Assembly: GCA_029465975.1 (NCBI GenBank)
Contig: CM055755.1
Location: 787,430 to 851,429, forward strand
Reading direction: 5' to 3'
Source of the DNA: Dallia pectoralis
Taxonomy: Eukaryota > Chordata > Actinopteri > Esociformes > Umbridae
DNA length: 64,000 nucleotides
The translations under genes and the position numbers were made by a program. Under the pieces are notes generated by a model. The model saw only the letters and a list, made by a program, of their open reading frames with translations, had not been told where the DNA came from and searched no databases. Below are positions 45,343-56,520 of the stretch, piece by piece. How positions within the stretch are numbered: the stretch's first letter is position 1; every line of letters begins with the position of its first letter.

Positions 45343-45520
45343 GGGAACCCCTGGGTCATGTAGGGGAAAGGAACCCCTGGGTCATGTAGGGGAACAGAAC
45401 CCCTGGGTCATGTAGGGGAACAGAACCCCTGGGTCATGTAGGGGAACAGAACCTCTGGGTCATGTAGGGGAACAGAACCCCTGGGTCATGTAGGGGAACA
45501 GAACCTCTGGGTCATGTTGG
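45343..45520. repeat. 26-bp minisatellite, about 7 copies
   Basis: Unit 'ggaacagaacccctgggtca' followed by tgtagg. Confidence 0.95.
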
Positions 45521-45693
45521 GTCGTCTTAATAGTTCTGGCATTGTTCTATTTTATTGAGGAAACATTTACTTGCTAACACTGTTTCACTTTGCTAACTCA
45601 AATGGAATGTGTGTCTGTTAAATAAGTAGTAGATCCTGTGTCAGCATGATATTTTACATGGTCAGTTTAACATCTGAAGGATGAGGCTGTGAC

Positions 45694-46350
45694 TGGGCTG
45701 GAGGGTAGCCTGGGTACTGGCTGGATGGGCTGGAGGGCAGCCTGGGTACTGGCTGGATGGGCTGGAGGGCAGCCTGGGTACTGGCTGGATGGGCTGGAGG
45801 GCAGCCTGGGTACTGGCTGGATGGGCTGGAGGGCAGCCTGGGTACTGGCTGGATGGGCTGGAGGGCAGCCTGGGTACTGGCTGGATGGGCGGGAGGGCAG
45901 CCTGGGTACCGGCTGGATGGGCTGGAGGGCAGCCTGGGTACTGGCTGGATGGGCTGGAGGGCAGCCTGGGTACTGGCTGGATGGGCTGGAGGGCAGCCTG
46001 GGTACTGGCTGGATGGGCTGGAGGGCAGCCTGGGTACTGGCTGGATGGGCTGGAGGGCAGCCTGGGTACTGGCTGGATGGGCTGGAGGGCAGCCTGGGTA
46101 CTGGCTGGATGGGCTGGAGGGCAGCCTGGGTACTGGCTGGATGGGCTGGAGGGCAGCCTGGGTACTGGCTGGATGGGCTGGAGGGCAGCCTGGGTACTGG
46201 CTGGATGGGCTGGAGGGCAGCCTGGGTACTGGCTGGATGGGCTGGAGGGCAGCCTGGGTACTGGCTGGATGGGCTGGAGGGCAGCCTGGGTACTGTCTGG
46301 ATGGGCTGGAGGGTAGCCTGGGTACTGGCTGGATGGTAGCCTGGGTATTG
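45694..46350. repeat. 32-bp minisatellite, about 20 copies
   Basis: Unit 'gggctggagggcagcctggg' followed by 'tactggctggat'. Copies are nearly identical. Both strands show long open frames, none with real protein character. Confidence 0.97.
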
Positions 46351-46565
46351 AGAGCTCCGGTTATGGACTGGAGGGGATTTCTCATCTGGGTCAGAGTTCA
46401 TCCTTGTGTACATTACAGCTCAGATGGTTCTCAGAGTCTGTCCAGTAAGTCCAGTTCCCAAGCTCCACACGTTCTAAGCCTGACACTCCTCTTTCTCCTC
46501 GTGCTACTTTCTTCCTTGCTCTTCCTCCCATGTGGTTTTCCTTCAGGGCCCAAGTCACACTTGTG
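46351..46565. other. Unique spacer
   Basis: Pyrimidine-rich stretch ending 'ttccttcag' near 46545 looks like a 3' splice site, but no matching exon is supported. Confidence 0.4.
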
Positions 46566-47025
46566 TTAAGTTTAGGCTCATATAGTACTGTGGGTTAGGC
46601 TCATATAGTACTGTGGGTTAGGCTCATATAGTACTGTGGGTTAGGCTCATATAGTTCTGTGGGTTAGGCTCATATAGTACTGTGGGTTAGGCTCATATAG
46701 TACTGTGGGTTAGGCTCATATAGTACTGTGGGTTAGGCTCATATAGTACTGTGGGTTAGGCTCATATAGTTCTGTGGGTTAGGCTCATATAGTACTGTGG
46801 GTTAGGCTCATATAGTACTGTGGGTTAGGCTCATATAGTACTGTGGGTTAGGCTCATATAGTACTGTGGGTTAGGCTCATATAGTACTGTGGGTTAGGCT
46901 CATATAGTACTGTGGGTTAGGCTCATATAGTACTGTGGGTTAGGCTCATATAGTACTGTGGGTTAGGCTCATATAGTACTGTGGGTTAGGCTCATATAGT
47001 ACTGTGGGTTAGGCTCATATAGTAC
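46566..47025. repeat. 23-bp minisatellite, 20 copies
   Basis: Unit 'taggctcatatagtactgtg' followed by ggt, with two ttctg variants. Confidence 0.97.
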
Positions 47026-47075
47026 AATGTGTGAGGATTGTACAGTAGTGTGTTTTATTATGTTGCTGCAACTAA

Positions 47076-47142
47076 TGTGTGTGTGTGTGTGTGCGTGTGT
47101 GTGTGTGTCTGTGTCTGTGTCTGTGTCTGTGTCTGTGTGTGA
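47076..47142. repeat. (GT)n/(GTGTCT)n tract
   Basis: GT run then repeated 'tgtgtc' hexamers. Confidence 0.95.
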
Positions 47143-47267
47143 AAGAGGACAGAGAATGAGTCCACATAGAACATTCCTTTCCCACTCCCACTCTATTCCA
47201 TCTATATCCCAAATCACCTCCCTCTACCCCTTTTCCTTTCCCCTCTGTTTCCTGCTGCTCAGCTCCT

Positions 47268-47650
47268 CCTCCCATACTTTTCCCTCTCCTCCTCCTCTCT
47301 TCCTCCTCTCCTCCTCTCTTCTCTCTCCACCTCCCTCAATCTCCCTCTCCTCCTCTCTTCCTCCTCTCCTCTCTTCCTCCTCTCCTCCTCCTCTCCTTTC
47401 TCTCCTCCTCCCTCTCTTCCTCCTCTCCTCCTCCTCTCCTTTCTCTCCTCCTCCCTCTCCTCCTCCTCTCTTCCTCCTCTCCTCCTCCTCTCTTCCTCCT
47501 CTCTTCCTCCTCTCCTCCTCCTCTCTTCCTCCTCTCCTCCTCTCTTCCTCCTCCTCTCCTTTCTCTCTTCCTCCTCTCTTCCTCCTCTCCTCCTCTCTTC
47601 CTCCTTTCCTCCTCCTCTCCTTTCTCTCCTCCCCTCATCTTCCTTTACCC
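47268..47650. repeat. Polypyrimidine tract
   Basis: About 380 bases of 'ctcctcctctcttcctcct' variants. Confidence 0.95.
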
Positions 47651-47756
47651 CATGATTTCCTTCCTCTCCTTCAGGCTGTTTTTAGAATCTATTGGATGTT
47701 TTTTTCCCACATCCGGCAACAAAGAGAGGATTGTGCCTTGTGACCACCATCGTGTC

Positions 47757-47867
47757 TGGTTCTGAATGCAGCCCTATTCTCTAAGTGTGCACTTCTTTTG
47801 ACCTGGGCCCATACAGCGATCATGTGAAATGAGGGCCCCTTGCTAGGGAATAGGATGTAGATTCAGA
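47757..47867. repeat. Salmonid/esocid-type dispersed repeat fragment
   Basis: 'ctgaatgcagccctattctc', 'cacttcttttgacctgggcc', then 'gctagggaataggatgtag'. The best preserved copy in the window along with 60963. Confidence 0.55.
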
Positions 47868-48007
47868 CCTCGTCATTCTCCTCTGAGGCTCCTGAACAGC
47901 TACACCAGCAGCGCCGTCAAATATTTTCCTAAACGAAGGAATGGTCGTCTGTAGTCGCGGCAACACCGCTAGCTTTGAGTTCTATTAGTGCATGTCCTGA
48001 GAGGACT

Positions 48008-48352
48008 GCAGACTGACCCAGGGACAGTGTGTAGTTCAAACACCAACCCAGACTGACCCAGGGACAGTGTGTAGTTCAAACACCAACCCAGACTGACTCA
48101 GGGACAGTGTGTAGTTCAAACACCAACCCAGACTGACCCAGGGACAGTGTGTAGTTCAAACACCAACCCAGACTGACCCAGGGACAGTGTGTAGTTCAAA
48201 CACCAACCCAGACTGACCCAGGGACAGTGTGTAGTTCAAACACCAACCCAGACTGACCCAGGGACAGTGTGTAGTTCAAACACCAACCCAGACTGACCCA
48301 GGGACAGTGTGTAGTTCAAACACCAACCCAGACTGACCCAGGGACAGTGTAG
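48008..48352. repeat. 40-bp minisatellite, about 8.5 copies
   Basis: Unit 'cagactgacccagggacagt' followed by 'gtgtagttcaaacaccaacc'. Confidence 0.97.
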
Positions 48353-48529
48353 AGAGACCAGGTGATGGGGGCCTTCAGGGGTGGAGGGACTGGGACAGAT
48401 ATTCAGTCTGTTCTGTAGGTGAAAGGTCAGAACAGATTAAAGTTGTGAATAAAGTTCAGTCCTGTTTAGCTGCAGGTTCTTCAAGTCAACTCATGTATTC
48501 TGAGTATTCTGCTAAACATGCTGGTACCT

Positions 48530-48682
48530 CTGCCAAATGAATATAGAGGTTCTGTCTCACCTGGCTTGTCTCTGTCAAATGAATATAGAGGTTCTGTCTC
48601 ACCTGGCTTGTCTCTGTCAAATGAATATAGAGGTTCTGTCTCACCTGGCTTGTCTCTGTCAAGTCAGTATAGAGGTTCACTG
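48530..48682. repeat. 42-bp minisatellite, about 3.5 copies
   Basis: Unit 'aaatgaatatagaggttctg' followed by 'tctcacctggcttgtctctgtc'-type sequence, read here in two pieces. Confidence 0.9.
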
Positions 48683-49198
48683 ATAAATGCCAAGCTTGTT
48701 GAAAGCTAAGTGAAGTACAAATGTCCTGGCTCCTACAAGCATGATTTCTTTCATATTGGGTGGTCAGTATTTCAGGATCAGGAATCTCTTTTCATAGAAA
48801 ACAGAATGTTTTTTTCTTGCCATTCATGTTTTTGATAGCAAAGTCTCTTATAATTAGAGTTTTAGAACCATTTGTTCTATTCCTCCTGGATCAGCAGAAT
48901 GTTCTCATTCTATTCTGGGTTCCCATGTTTCATTCCTTGTTGAAGCTTGTGTGAACTATCTTCCCTTGTTTGTGTGCTTTATGGAACGACCTTGTTCATT
49001 TGTGCCCAGGTGGTCAGCTGATATTATAATGGTTCAAATCTAGTTCCCAGTCGTAGCCGGCCAGCTGTTGAAAAACCTGTCTGATTTAAATGACAACTGT
49101 GCTTTATGTAAAGGCTCTTGTGTCAACAGATAATGAACAGAGCCGGCACCTATCGCTTTACTGGTGTAGATCCGGAATTCCAGAGTTTTGGAAAAGTT
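48683..49198. other. Unique sequence in maml2 intron 1
   Basis: No gene recognised. Confidence 0.5.
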
Positions 49199-49700
49199 AC
49201 TTAGTAAGACCCCGGTTCCTTAGTAAGACCCCGTTTCCCTGGTAAGACCCCGTTTCCCTGGTAAGACCCCGGTTCCCTGGTAAGACCCCGGTTCCTTAGT
49301 AAGACCCCGGTTCCCTGGTAAGACCCCGGTTCCCTGGTAAGACCCCGGTTCCCTGGTAAGACCCCGGTTCCTTAGTAAGACCCCGGTTCCCTGGTAAGAC
49401 CCCGGTTCCCTAGTAAGACCCCGGTTCCCTGGTAAGACCCCGGTTCCCTGGTAAGACCCGGTTCCCTGGTAAGACCCCGGTTCCCTGGTAAGACCCCGGT
49501 TCCCTAGTAAGACCCCGGTTCCCTGGTAAGACCCCGGTTCCCTAGTAAGACCCCGGGTACTTAGTATGACCCTGGTTACTTAGTAAGAACCCGGTTCCCT
49601 GGTAAGACCCCGGTTCCCTGGTAAGACCCCGGTTCCCTAGTAAGACCCCGGTTCCCTGGTAAGACCTCGGTTCCCTGGTAAGACCCCGGTTCCTTAGTGG
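49199..49700. repeat. 19-bp minisatellite, about 26 copies
   Basis: Unit 'cccggttccctggtaagac'. Each unit carries GGTAAGA, a good 5' splice donor word, in the + orientation. Confidence 0.97.
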
Positions 49701-49786
49701 ACTTTTGTTTGACCACACCAGTGGTGGGTTTGAATCCCGCTGGGGACGCTCGTGGATAACATGCTCAATACATGAAGTAAATAGAT

Positions 49787-50366
49787 GTATATATGTAGAA
49801 TATATTCTAATATTGTATTCTTCATGTCAGTGGTAATACAGGCTGTATATATGTAGAATATATTCTAATATTGTATTCTTCATGTCAGTGGTAATACAGG
49901 CTGTATATATGTAGAATATATTCTAATATTGTATTCTTCATGCCAGTGGTAATACAGGCTGTATATATGTAGAATATATTCTAATATTGTATTCTTCATG
50001 CCAGTGGTAATACAGGCTGTATATATGTAGAATATATTCTAATATTGTATTCTTCATGTCAGTGGTAATACAGGCTGTATATATGTAGAATATATTCTAA
50101 TATTGTATTCTTCATGCCAGTGGTAATACAGGCTGTATATATGTAGAATATATTCTAATATTGTATTCTTCATGTCAGTGGTAATACAGGCTGTATATAT
50201 GTAGAATATATTCTAATATTGTATTCTTCATGTCAGTGGTAATACAGGCTGTATATATGTAGAATATATTCTAATATTGTATTCTTCATGTCAGTGGTAA
50301 TACAGGCTGTATATATGTAGAATATATTCTAATATTGTATTCTTCATGCCAGTGGTAATACAGTAA
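49787..50366. repeat. 58-bp AT-rich minisatellite, about 10 copies
   Basis: Unit contains 'ggctgtatatatgtagaata', 'tattctaatattgtattctt' and 'catgtcagtggtaata'. The tgtc/tgcc variants are interspersed. Confidence 0.97.
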
Positions 50367-50975
50367 TACAATAACTATATTGCTATATATAATCTTAAGT
50401 CTATCTGGGACTGTATGTGTAATAACTATATTACTTTATATAATCTTAAGTCTATCTGGGACTGTATGTGTAATAACTATATTACTTTATATAATCTTAA
50501 GTCTATCTGGGACTGTATGTGTAATAACTATATTACTTTATATAATCTTAAGTCTATCTGGGACTGTATGTGTAATAACTATATTACTTTATATAATCAT
50601 AAGTCTATCTGGGACTGTATGTGTAATAACTATATTACTATATATAATCACAAGTCTATCTGGGACTGTATGTGTAATAACTATATTACTATATATAATC
50701 ACAAGTCTATCTGGGACTGTATGTGTAATAACTATATTACTTTATATAATCTTAAGTCTATCTGGGACTGTATGTGTAATAACTATATTACTTTATATAA
50801 TCTTAAGTCTATCTGGGACTGTATGTGTAATAACTATATTACTTTATATAATCTTAAGTCTATCTGGGACTGTATGTGTAATAACTATATTACTTTATAT
50901 AATCATAAGTCTATCTGGGACTGTATGTGTAATAACTATATTACTTTATATAATCATAAGTCTCTTTCATCTACA
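50367..50975. repeat. 51-bp AT-rich minisatellite, about 11.7 copies
   Basis: Unit 'aagtctatctgggactgtat', 'gtgtaataactatatt' and 'actttatataatctt'. Confidence 0.97.
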
Positions 50976-51043
50976 GTGGTTTGTTTTTCTCTGTCTCTAA
51001 AAGAGCAGGAGGTGGAGTTTAGGGAACTGAGAGTGGATCATTA

Positions 51044-51544
<501 letters not shown>

Positions 51545-51986
51545 CCGATACTACAGCATTAACCCCTCTAGCTTCCCCAGGGGACAGTAAATGGATCCTC
51601 ATCTCAATTAGAACAACATCCATGCTGTTAGAAGCACTTTACTGTCTGGAATCACATTCATCTGTTCTGCTGTTCATGCCAAAATACTGACTCTTCTTAA
51701 AAGACTGCAAACAATGTGTGATTATGTGTTTGTGGAAAGTAACATGTTATTGGGTTTGCTTTTAATTGATGTATTGGTCATTGTGTTTGTATTGGCTGTA
51801 GTGTGCGATTTTGGCAGGAAATGTCTCTGCATGCCATAAGAAGGATCTCTGATCTCTGAACACAGGAAGGGAACTTGCTCCCTGTGTGTGTGTGTGTGTG
51901 TGTGTTTGGTGGGGGCAGGACTTATGGGTAGTTTCCTGTGGCATGGCCAGTGGGGCTTGTGTTTCATGTTGGCTAGTGCTCATAAA
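51545..51986. other. Unique sequence in maml2 intron 1
   Basis: Short GT run at 51882-51905. No gene was seen. Confidence 0.5.
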
Positions 51987-52173
51987 TACACTAATGAGCC
52001 AAAACATTATGACCACTCATATAAATACACTAATGAGCCAAAACATTATGACCACTCATATAAATACACTGAGGAGCCAAAACATTATGACCAGTCATAT
52101 AAATACACTAAGGAGCCAAAACATTATGACCACTCATATAAATACACTGAGGAGCCAAAACATTATGACCAGT
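51983..52173. repeat. 39-bp array made of transposon-end sequence, 5 copies
   Basis: Unit 'aatacactaatgagccaaaa' followed by 'cattatgaccactcatata'. The words 'gagccaaaacattatgacca' match, from memory, the first bases of a widespread fish Tc1-like transposon. Confidence 0.75.
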
Positions 52174-52880
52174 AGTGCCCTCGCGACCACTGGTCCGTAT
52201 CTATTGCAGTGTGGTCTGGAGGGCACTAAACCAGAAGGGGCATTTGGACCGCACAGTTCCCTACCATGACTGTAGTTTCCCTTCAGTGTGCACTCTCACA
52301 GAGCTGTTCAAATCTGATTTATAAACCCCTCCCCCTTCCTTCCGTTCTCTTCCCACACACTCAAGCTGTCTCACAGATCGGAAATACTCTCCTCCACTTT
52401 CCCTTCCACCTAAAACATGTATGGAGTTACACATGAAGCCATTGGAGAGACCAATCTATATGAAGCAGACATGTGTTCAATCTTAGGTTCTTTACATGGT
52501 CTGATGGACGATGATGCTATCAGATTATATGAGAAGCTAGTCGCAGTTTCAGAGTTGTTTTAGGATTGAAGTGTTTCAGATGTTTACAGTTGACCTTTAA
52601 ATGGGCCTCCTGATTGGACCCTGTTTATTCACTTATTCTGGTGCTGTTCTGAACCGGAACCATAGGGCTCTGGACTACAATGTGCTACTACATAGTGCTC
52701 TTTAAAGGGAATGCGGCGTCATTTGCGACACGTGTGGTGTGTTGAGGTGACTGCGAACATGTGGAGACTCGATTCTGGACGTCATTTTTGTGGGAGGTCC
52801 CAGGAAGAGATGGGTTGGCCTCAACAGAAGAACATGGTTGATATTTGGCTGTTATTTTCTAATATAACAATGAAATATGC
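52174..52880. other. Unique sequence with a dispersed-repeat fragment
   Basis: 52645-52730 ('catagggctctggactacaa', 'ctacatagtgctctttaaag') is an inverted copy of the 2296-type repeat. No gene was recognised. Confidence 0.5.
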
Positions 52881-53270
<390 letters not shown>

Positions 53271-53512
53271 GAAAAGGCATAAAGTCAGTAAAATACGTAG
53301 AACACTACACTTCTGTTTTCTGGTGGTTCACTGGGCTGTTCCATCAGACTTGGTTCCTCTTGTTCATTCATAATTTGGTATTTAAGAAGTTGTTTAATTC
53401 CAGCAAGAAGCACCTCTCTGTTTCAGCGTATCAACATAGTTACTAAAACACAAGACTTTAGTGTAAAGATGTTTACTTTGACATACTTTAATATGTTATA
53501 CTTTAAGTACTT
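53271..53512. other. Unique spacer
   Basis: Nothing recognised. Confidence 0.5.
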
Positions 53513-53715
53513 CTCTCCCTCCACTCTCTCCTATTTGCCTCTCTGTCCTCCCCTTCTCCCCACTCTCCTCTCCCTGTTTCCTCTTTTACTCTCCCTTTCC
53601 TCTCCCCTCCCTTCTCTCTCTCCTCCCTCTTCGCTCTCCCCTCCCCCTCTTCTCTCTCTCCGCCCTCTTTTCCTCCCTTCTCTCTCTCCTCCCTCTTCTC
53701 TCTCCCTCCCTTTTC
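53513..53715. repeat. Polypyrimidine tract
   Basis: CTCTCC/CTTCTC variants over 200 bases. Confidence 0.9.
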
Positions 53716-53825
53716 TTGGATATGCTGTGACAGCGTTATCACATGGTCTTAGTGATCAGATGTGACATCCTGTCACTGTGAGGCTGGTCGGCTTTCCTGA
53801 CTCTGTCCTAACAGACATGTTATAT

Positions 53826-54363
53826 GTGATAAACGATAAACGACAGACAGACACACGTTATATGTGATAAACGATAGACAGACACACGTTATATGTGTTA
53901 AACAACAGATAGACACACGTTATATGTGTTAAACAACAGACAGACAGACTGGTTATATGTGTTGAACAACAGACAGACAGACTGGTTATATGTGTTGAAC
54001 AACAGACAGACAGACTGGTTATATGTGTTAAACAACAGACAGACAGACTGGTTATATGTGTTAAACAACAGACAGACAGACTGGTTATATGTGTTGAACA
54101 ACAGACAGACAGGTTATATGTGTTAAACAACAGACAGACAGACAGGTCCCATGTGTTAAACAACAGACAGACAGACTGGTTATATGTGTTGAACAACAGA
54201 CAGACAGACTGGTTATATGTGTTGAACAACAGACAGACAGGTTATATGTGTTGAACAACAGACAGACAGACTGGTTATATGTGTTGAACAACAGACAGAC
54301 AGACTGGTTATATGTGTTGAACAACAGACAGACAGACTGGTTATATGTGTTGAACAACAGACA
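53826..54363. repeat. ~33-bp minisatellite, about 16 copies
   Basis: Unit 'ggttatatgtgttgaacaac' followed by 'agacagacagact', with shortened copies lacking one or two GACA steps. Confidence 0.95.
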
Positions 54364-55610
54364 CATTTTCCTCTTTAGTACTCGCTGTTAGTCTTTTGAA
54401 ATGAAGTGGTAACAAAATGGGTTCAACCTGTGTGCGTCTAGTAGAATAGCTTCTGCACAGAAATCCTCTGTGTCCTCCACAAACCCATCTAACTGCACTC
54501 AGCTATTATTAGCACAAAAACAAGGTTATTATCCATTTCACTTAATGAGGATGCTAATGTTTCTGTTGCTTAGCACAGCAAATGTTCCTGGGGTTTTACC
54601 CACAACACCCAGATTGTTCTGTTTCATTCATCTAGTACGTCTCTCATGGGGCCAAGGACTCTGGACCAGTTCTCACCTGGTTTCATAGCAACTCACTGGT
54701 CAGCTGGTATTGAAATAACACTGGCTATCTGGGAACCTTAATATCATTTTCCTCCCAAATTTGAACCTAAATCCAATTAGTTTTGTTATTATTGATTTCA
54801 CATTAGTTGACACTGTTAAGAAATACGATTCAAAACTAGACGTAAAGCAGACGTTCCCCCTAAGGAACAGTCCCAGACATGTGTGTCTCCCAGACATGTG
54901 TCCCTAGTGTAAAATAAAGATGGATTCTGGTTTTAACTTGGAGCAGTAGGGCAGGGGTCAGGAAAGGCAGTTTGTCCAGTTTCCTGGTTTTCTTCTCCCT
55001 TTAGAGCTGTACTCCAGTCTGTGTTCCACATACTACCCTATTCCCTAGATAGTACACTAGATCTGACCAGGGTCCATCAGGAATACACTGCTCTTACACT
55101 AGTTAGCATTATATCAATAAGGTTCTTTGTTATTTCTGTTCTCCATACTCTGTCTTTTCCTCTCTCTATCTCTCCGTATTGTCCTCTGTTTATCTCTTTG
55201 TCTTTTCCATTTTTTGCTTGCTCTCAATCTCTATCTTTTCCTCCACATCTCTCCATCTCTGTCTCCATATTTCTCTTTCTGCATCTCTTTTTCTTTCCTT
55301 CTCTCTCTGTCTCTCCCTCTCTCATAGTCAGTAATAGTTTAATATTCTATCTACCCTAATAGTTTCTACTCAAAACACTCATCATCTTGTCCTCTTATTT
55401 AATTCTCTGATACAGCCATCCTGATAACCTCTCTGACACTCCCTAATCATCTGATTTGTCCGTCCTGTTTTAATGCCTTTCTCTACTTCTCACCCTCCCT
55501 CCCTTTTCTCTCTACTTCCATGTCTTCCTCCCTCTCTACATAATCACTTTCCATCTCTTTCTCTCTGGTATCTTCCCAAAGGGCTGTCTCCATCTAATAG
55601 AACTGTGTCA
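54364..55610. other. Unique sequence in maml2 intron 1
   Basis: About 1.2 kb. 55018-55080 ('ccctattccctagatagtac') is another dispersed-repeat scrap, and 55140-55330 is pyrimidine-rich. No gene was seen. Confidence 0.5.
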
Positions 55611-55651
55611 GTGAGTGAGTGAGTGAGTGAGTGAGTGTGTGTGTGTGTGTG
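55611..55651. repeat. (GAGT)n(GT)n microsatellite
   Basis: GAGT repeats passing into GT. Confidence 0.95.
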
Positions 55652-56520
55652 GAGGCAAAGTGCTGATGGTACAGAAGCAACTAGCTAGCCCAGCTGTCCT
55701 CTGAAGTGATCTGCGATGGGTGTCTCAAGTCTCTACACGCGCCACGCTGATAAGTGAAATACTCCACGAACAGGCACACGCACGCACGCATGCACTCGCG
55801 CGCACACACACACACACACACGCACACACTGTCCAGAGTCACACATTCTGCAGAAAATGTGCCCTGTAGAATTGTGAGGATTCACGTTGAATGTTCATTT
55901 ATATCTGAGTGAATGTTATTATCTCTAGAGGAATCTTCTAGCCAAGCTTCACACTCTCCCATAGACATAACAGTCCTGTTTGGTTTCACCTTATTGCTGT
56001 TTGACAAGGCAGCTTTTCTTTCACATTATGTTATGTCATGATCTGGTCTGACATGAAAACATGGGAGGATTATAAATGTTTTTGGTTTTACCTTAAACAG
56101 AGCACTTGTTCAGTTTCAGCGCCAACAGTGTTGTAGTGAAGTACCCAGATGAAAGGTTATTGTTCTACAGGTCCTGAAACAAAACAGCCCCTGCCTCCCA
56201 AATGCCCTCCTGTCCCTTTATATAGTGCACTACACTTGACCTGTGCTGTGGGTAGTAGGGAGCTATTTGGGACACAGGCCTGGACAGAGGGCCACACAGC
56301 ATCAGTCATCTACCCTCTAGCTCCATGGTTACAGTACCAGTCAGAGAGCAGCCGTGTTTATACTTTAATAATAACAAAAAGCTTGCACCATTATTTATTC
56401 ATATACACCACCAGGCGGAGTGTGTGAATGTGTGTGTGTTTCTGAGTCTACTTCAAAGCCGTCAGGTTGAATTACTGTTGTACTTTCCCTTTGTCAGTGT
56501 TCATTGTTGACACCCCTCAG
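55652..56520. other. Mostly unique sequence with a dispersed-repeat fragment
   Basis: 56186-56285 ('ctttatatagtgcactacac', 'gggagctatttgggacacag') is a clear 2296-type fragment. A short CA/CG run lies at 55775-55828. No gene was recognised. Confidence 0.5.

Noticed and set aside
45654..46569. Long open frames on both strands (PAHPASTQAALQP and GWRAAWVLAG repeats)
   Set aside because: All derive from the 32-bp minisatellite. Several frames on both strands are open at once, which marks an array and not a gene.
46385..46569. Possible exon after the pyrimidine-rich 'ttccttcag' near 46545
   Set aside because: The following frame ends quickly, has no similarity to MAML2, and no donor fits.
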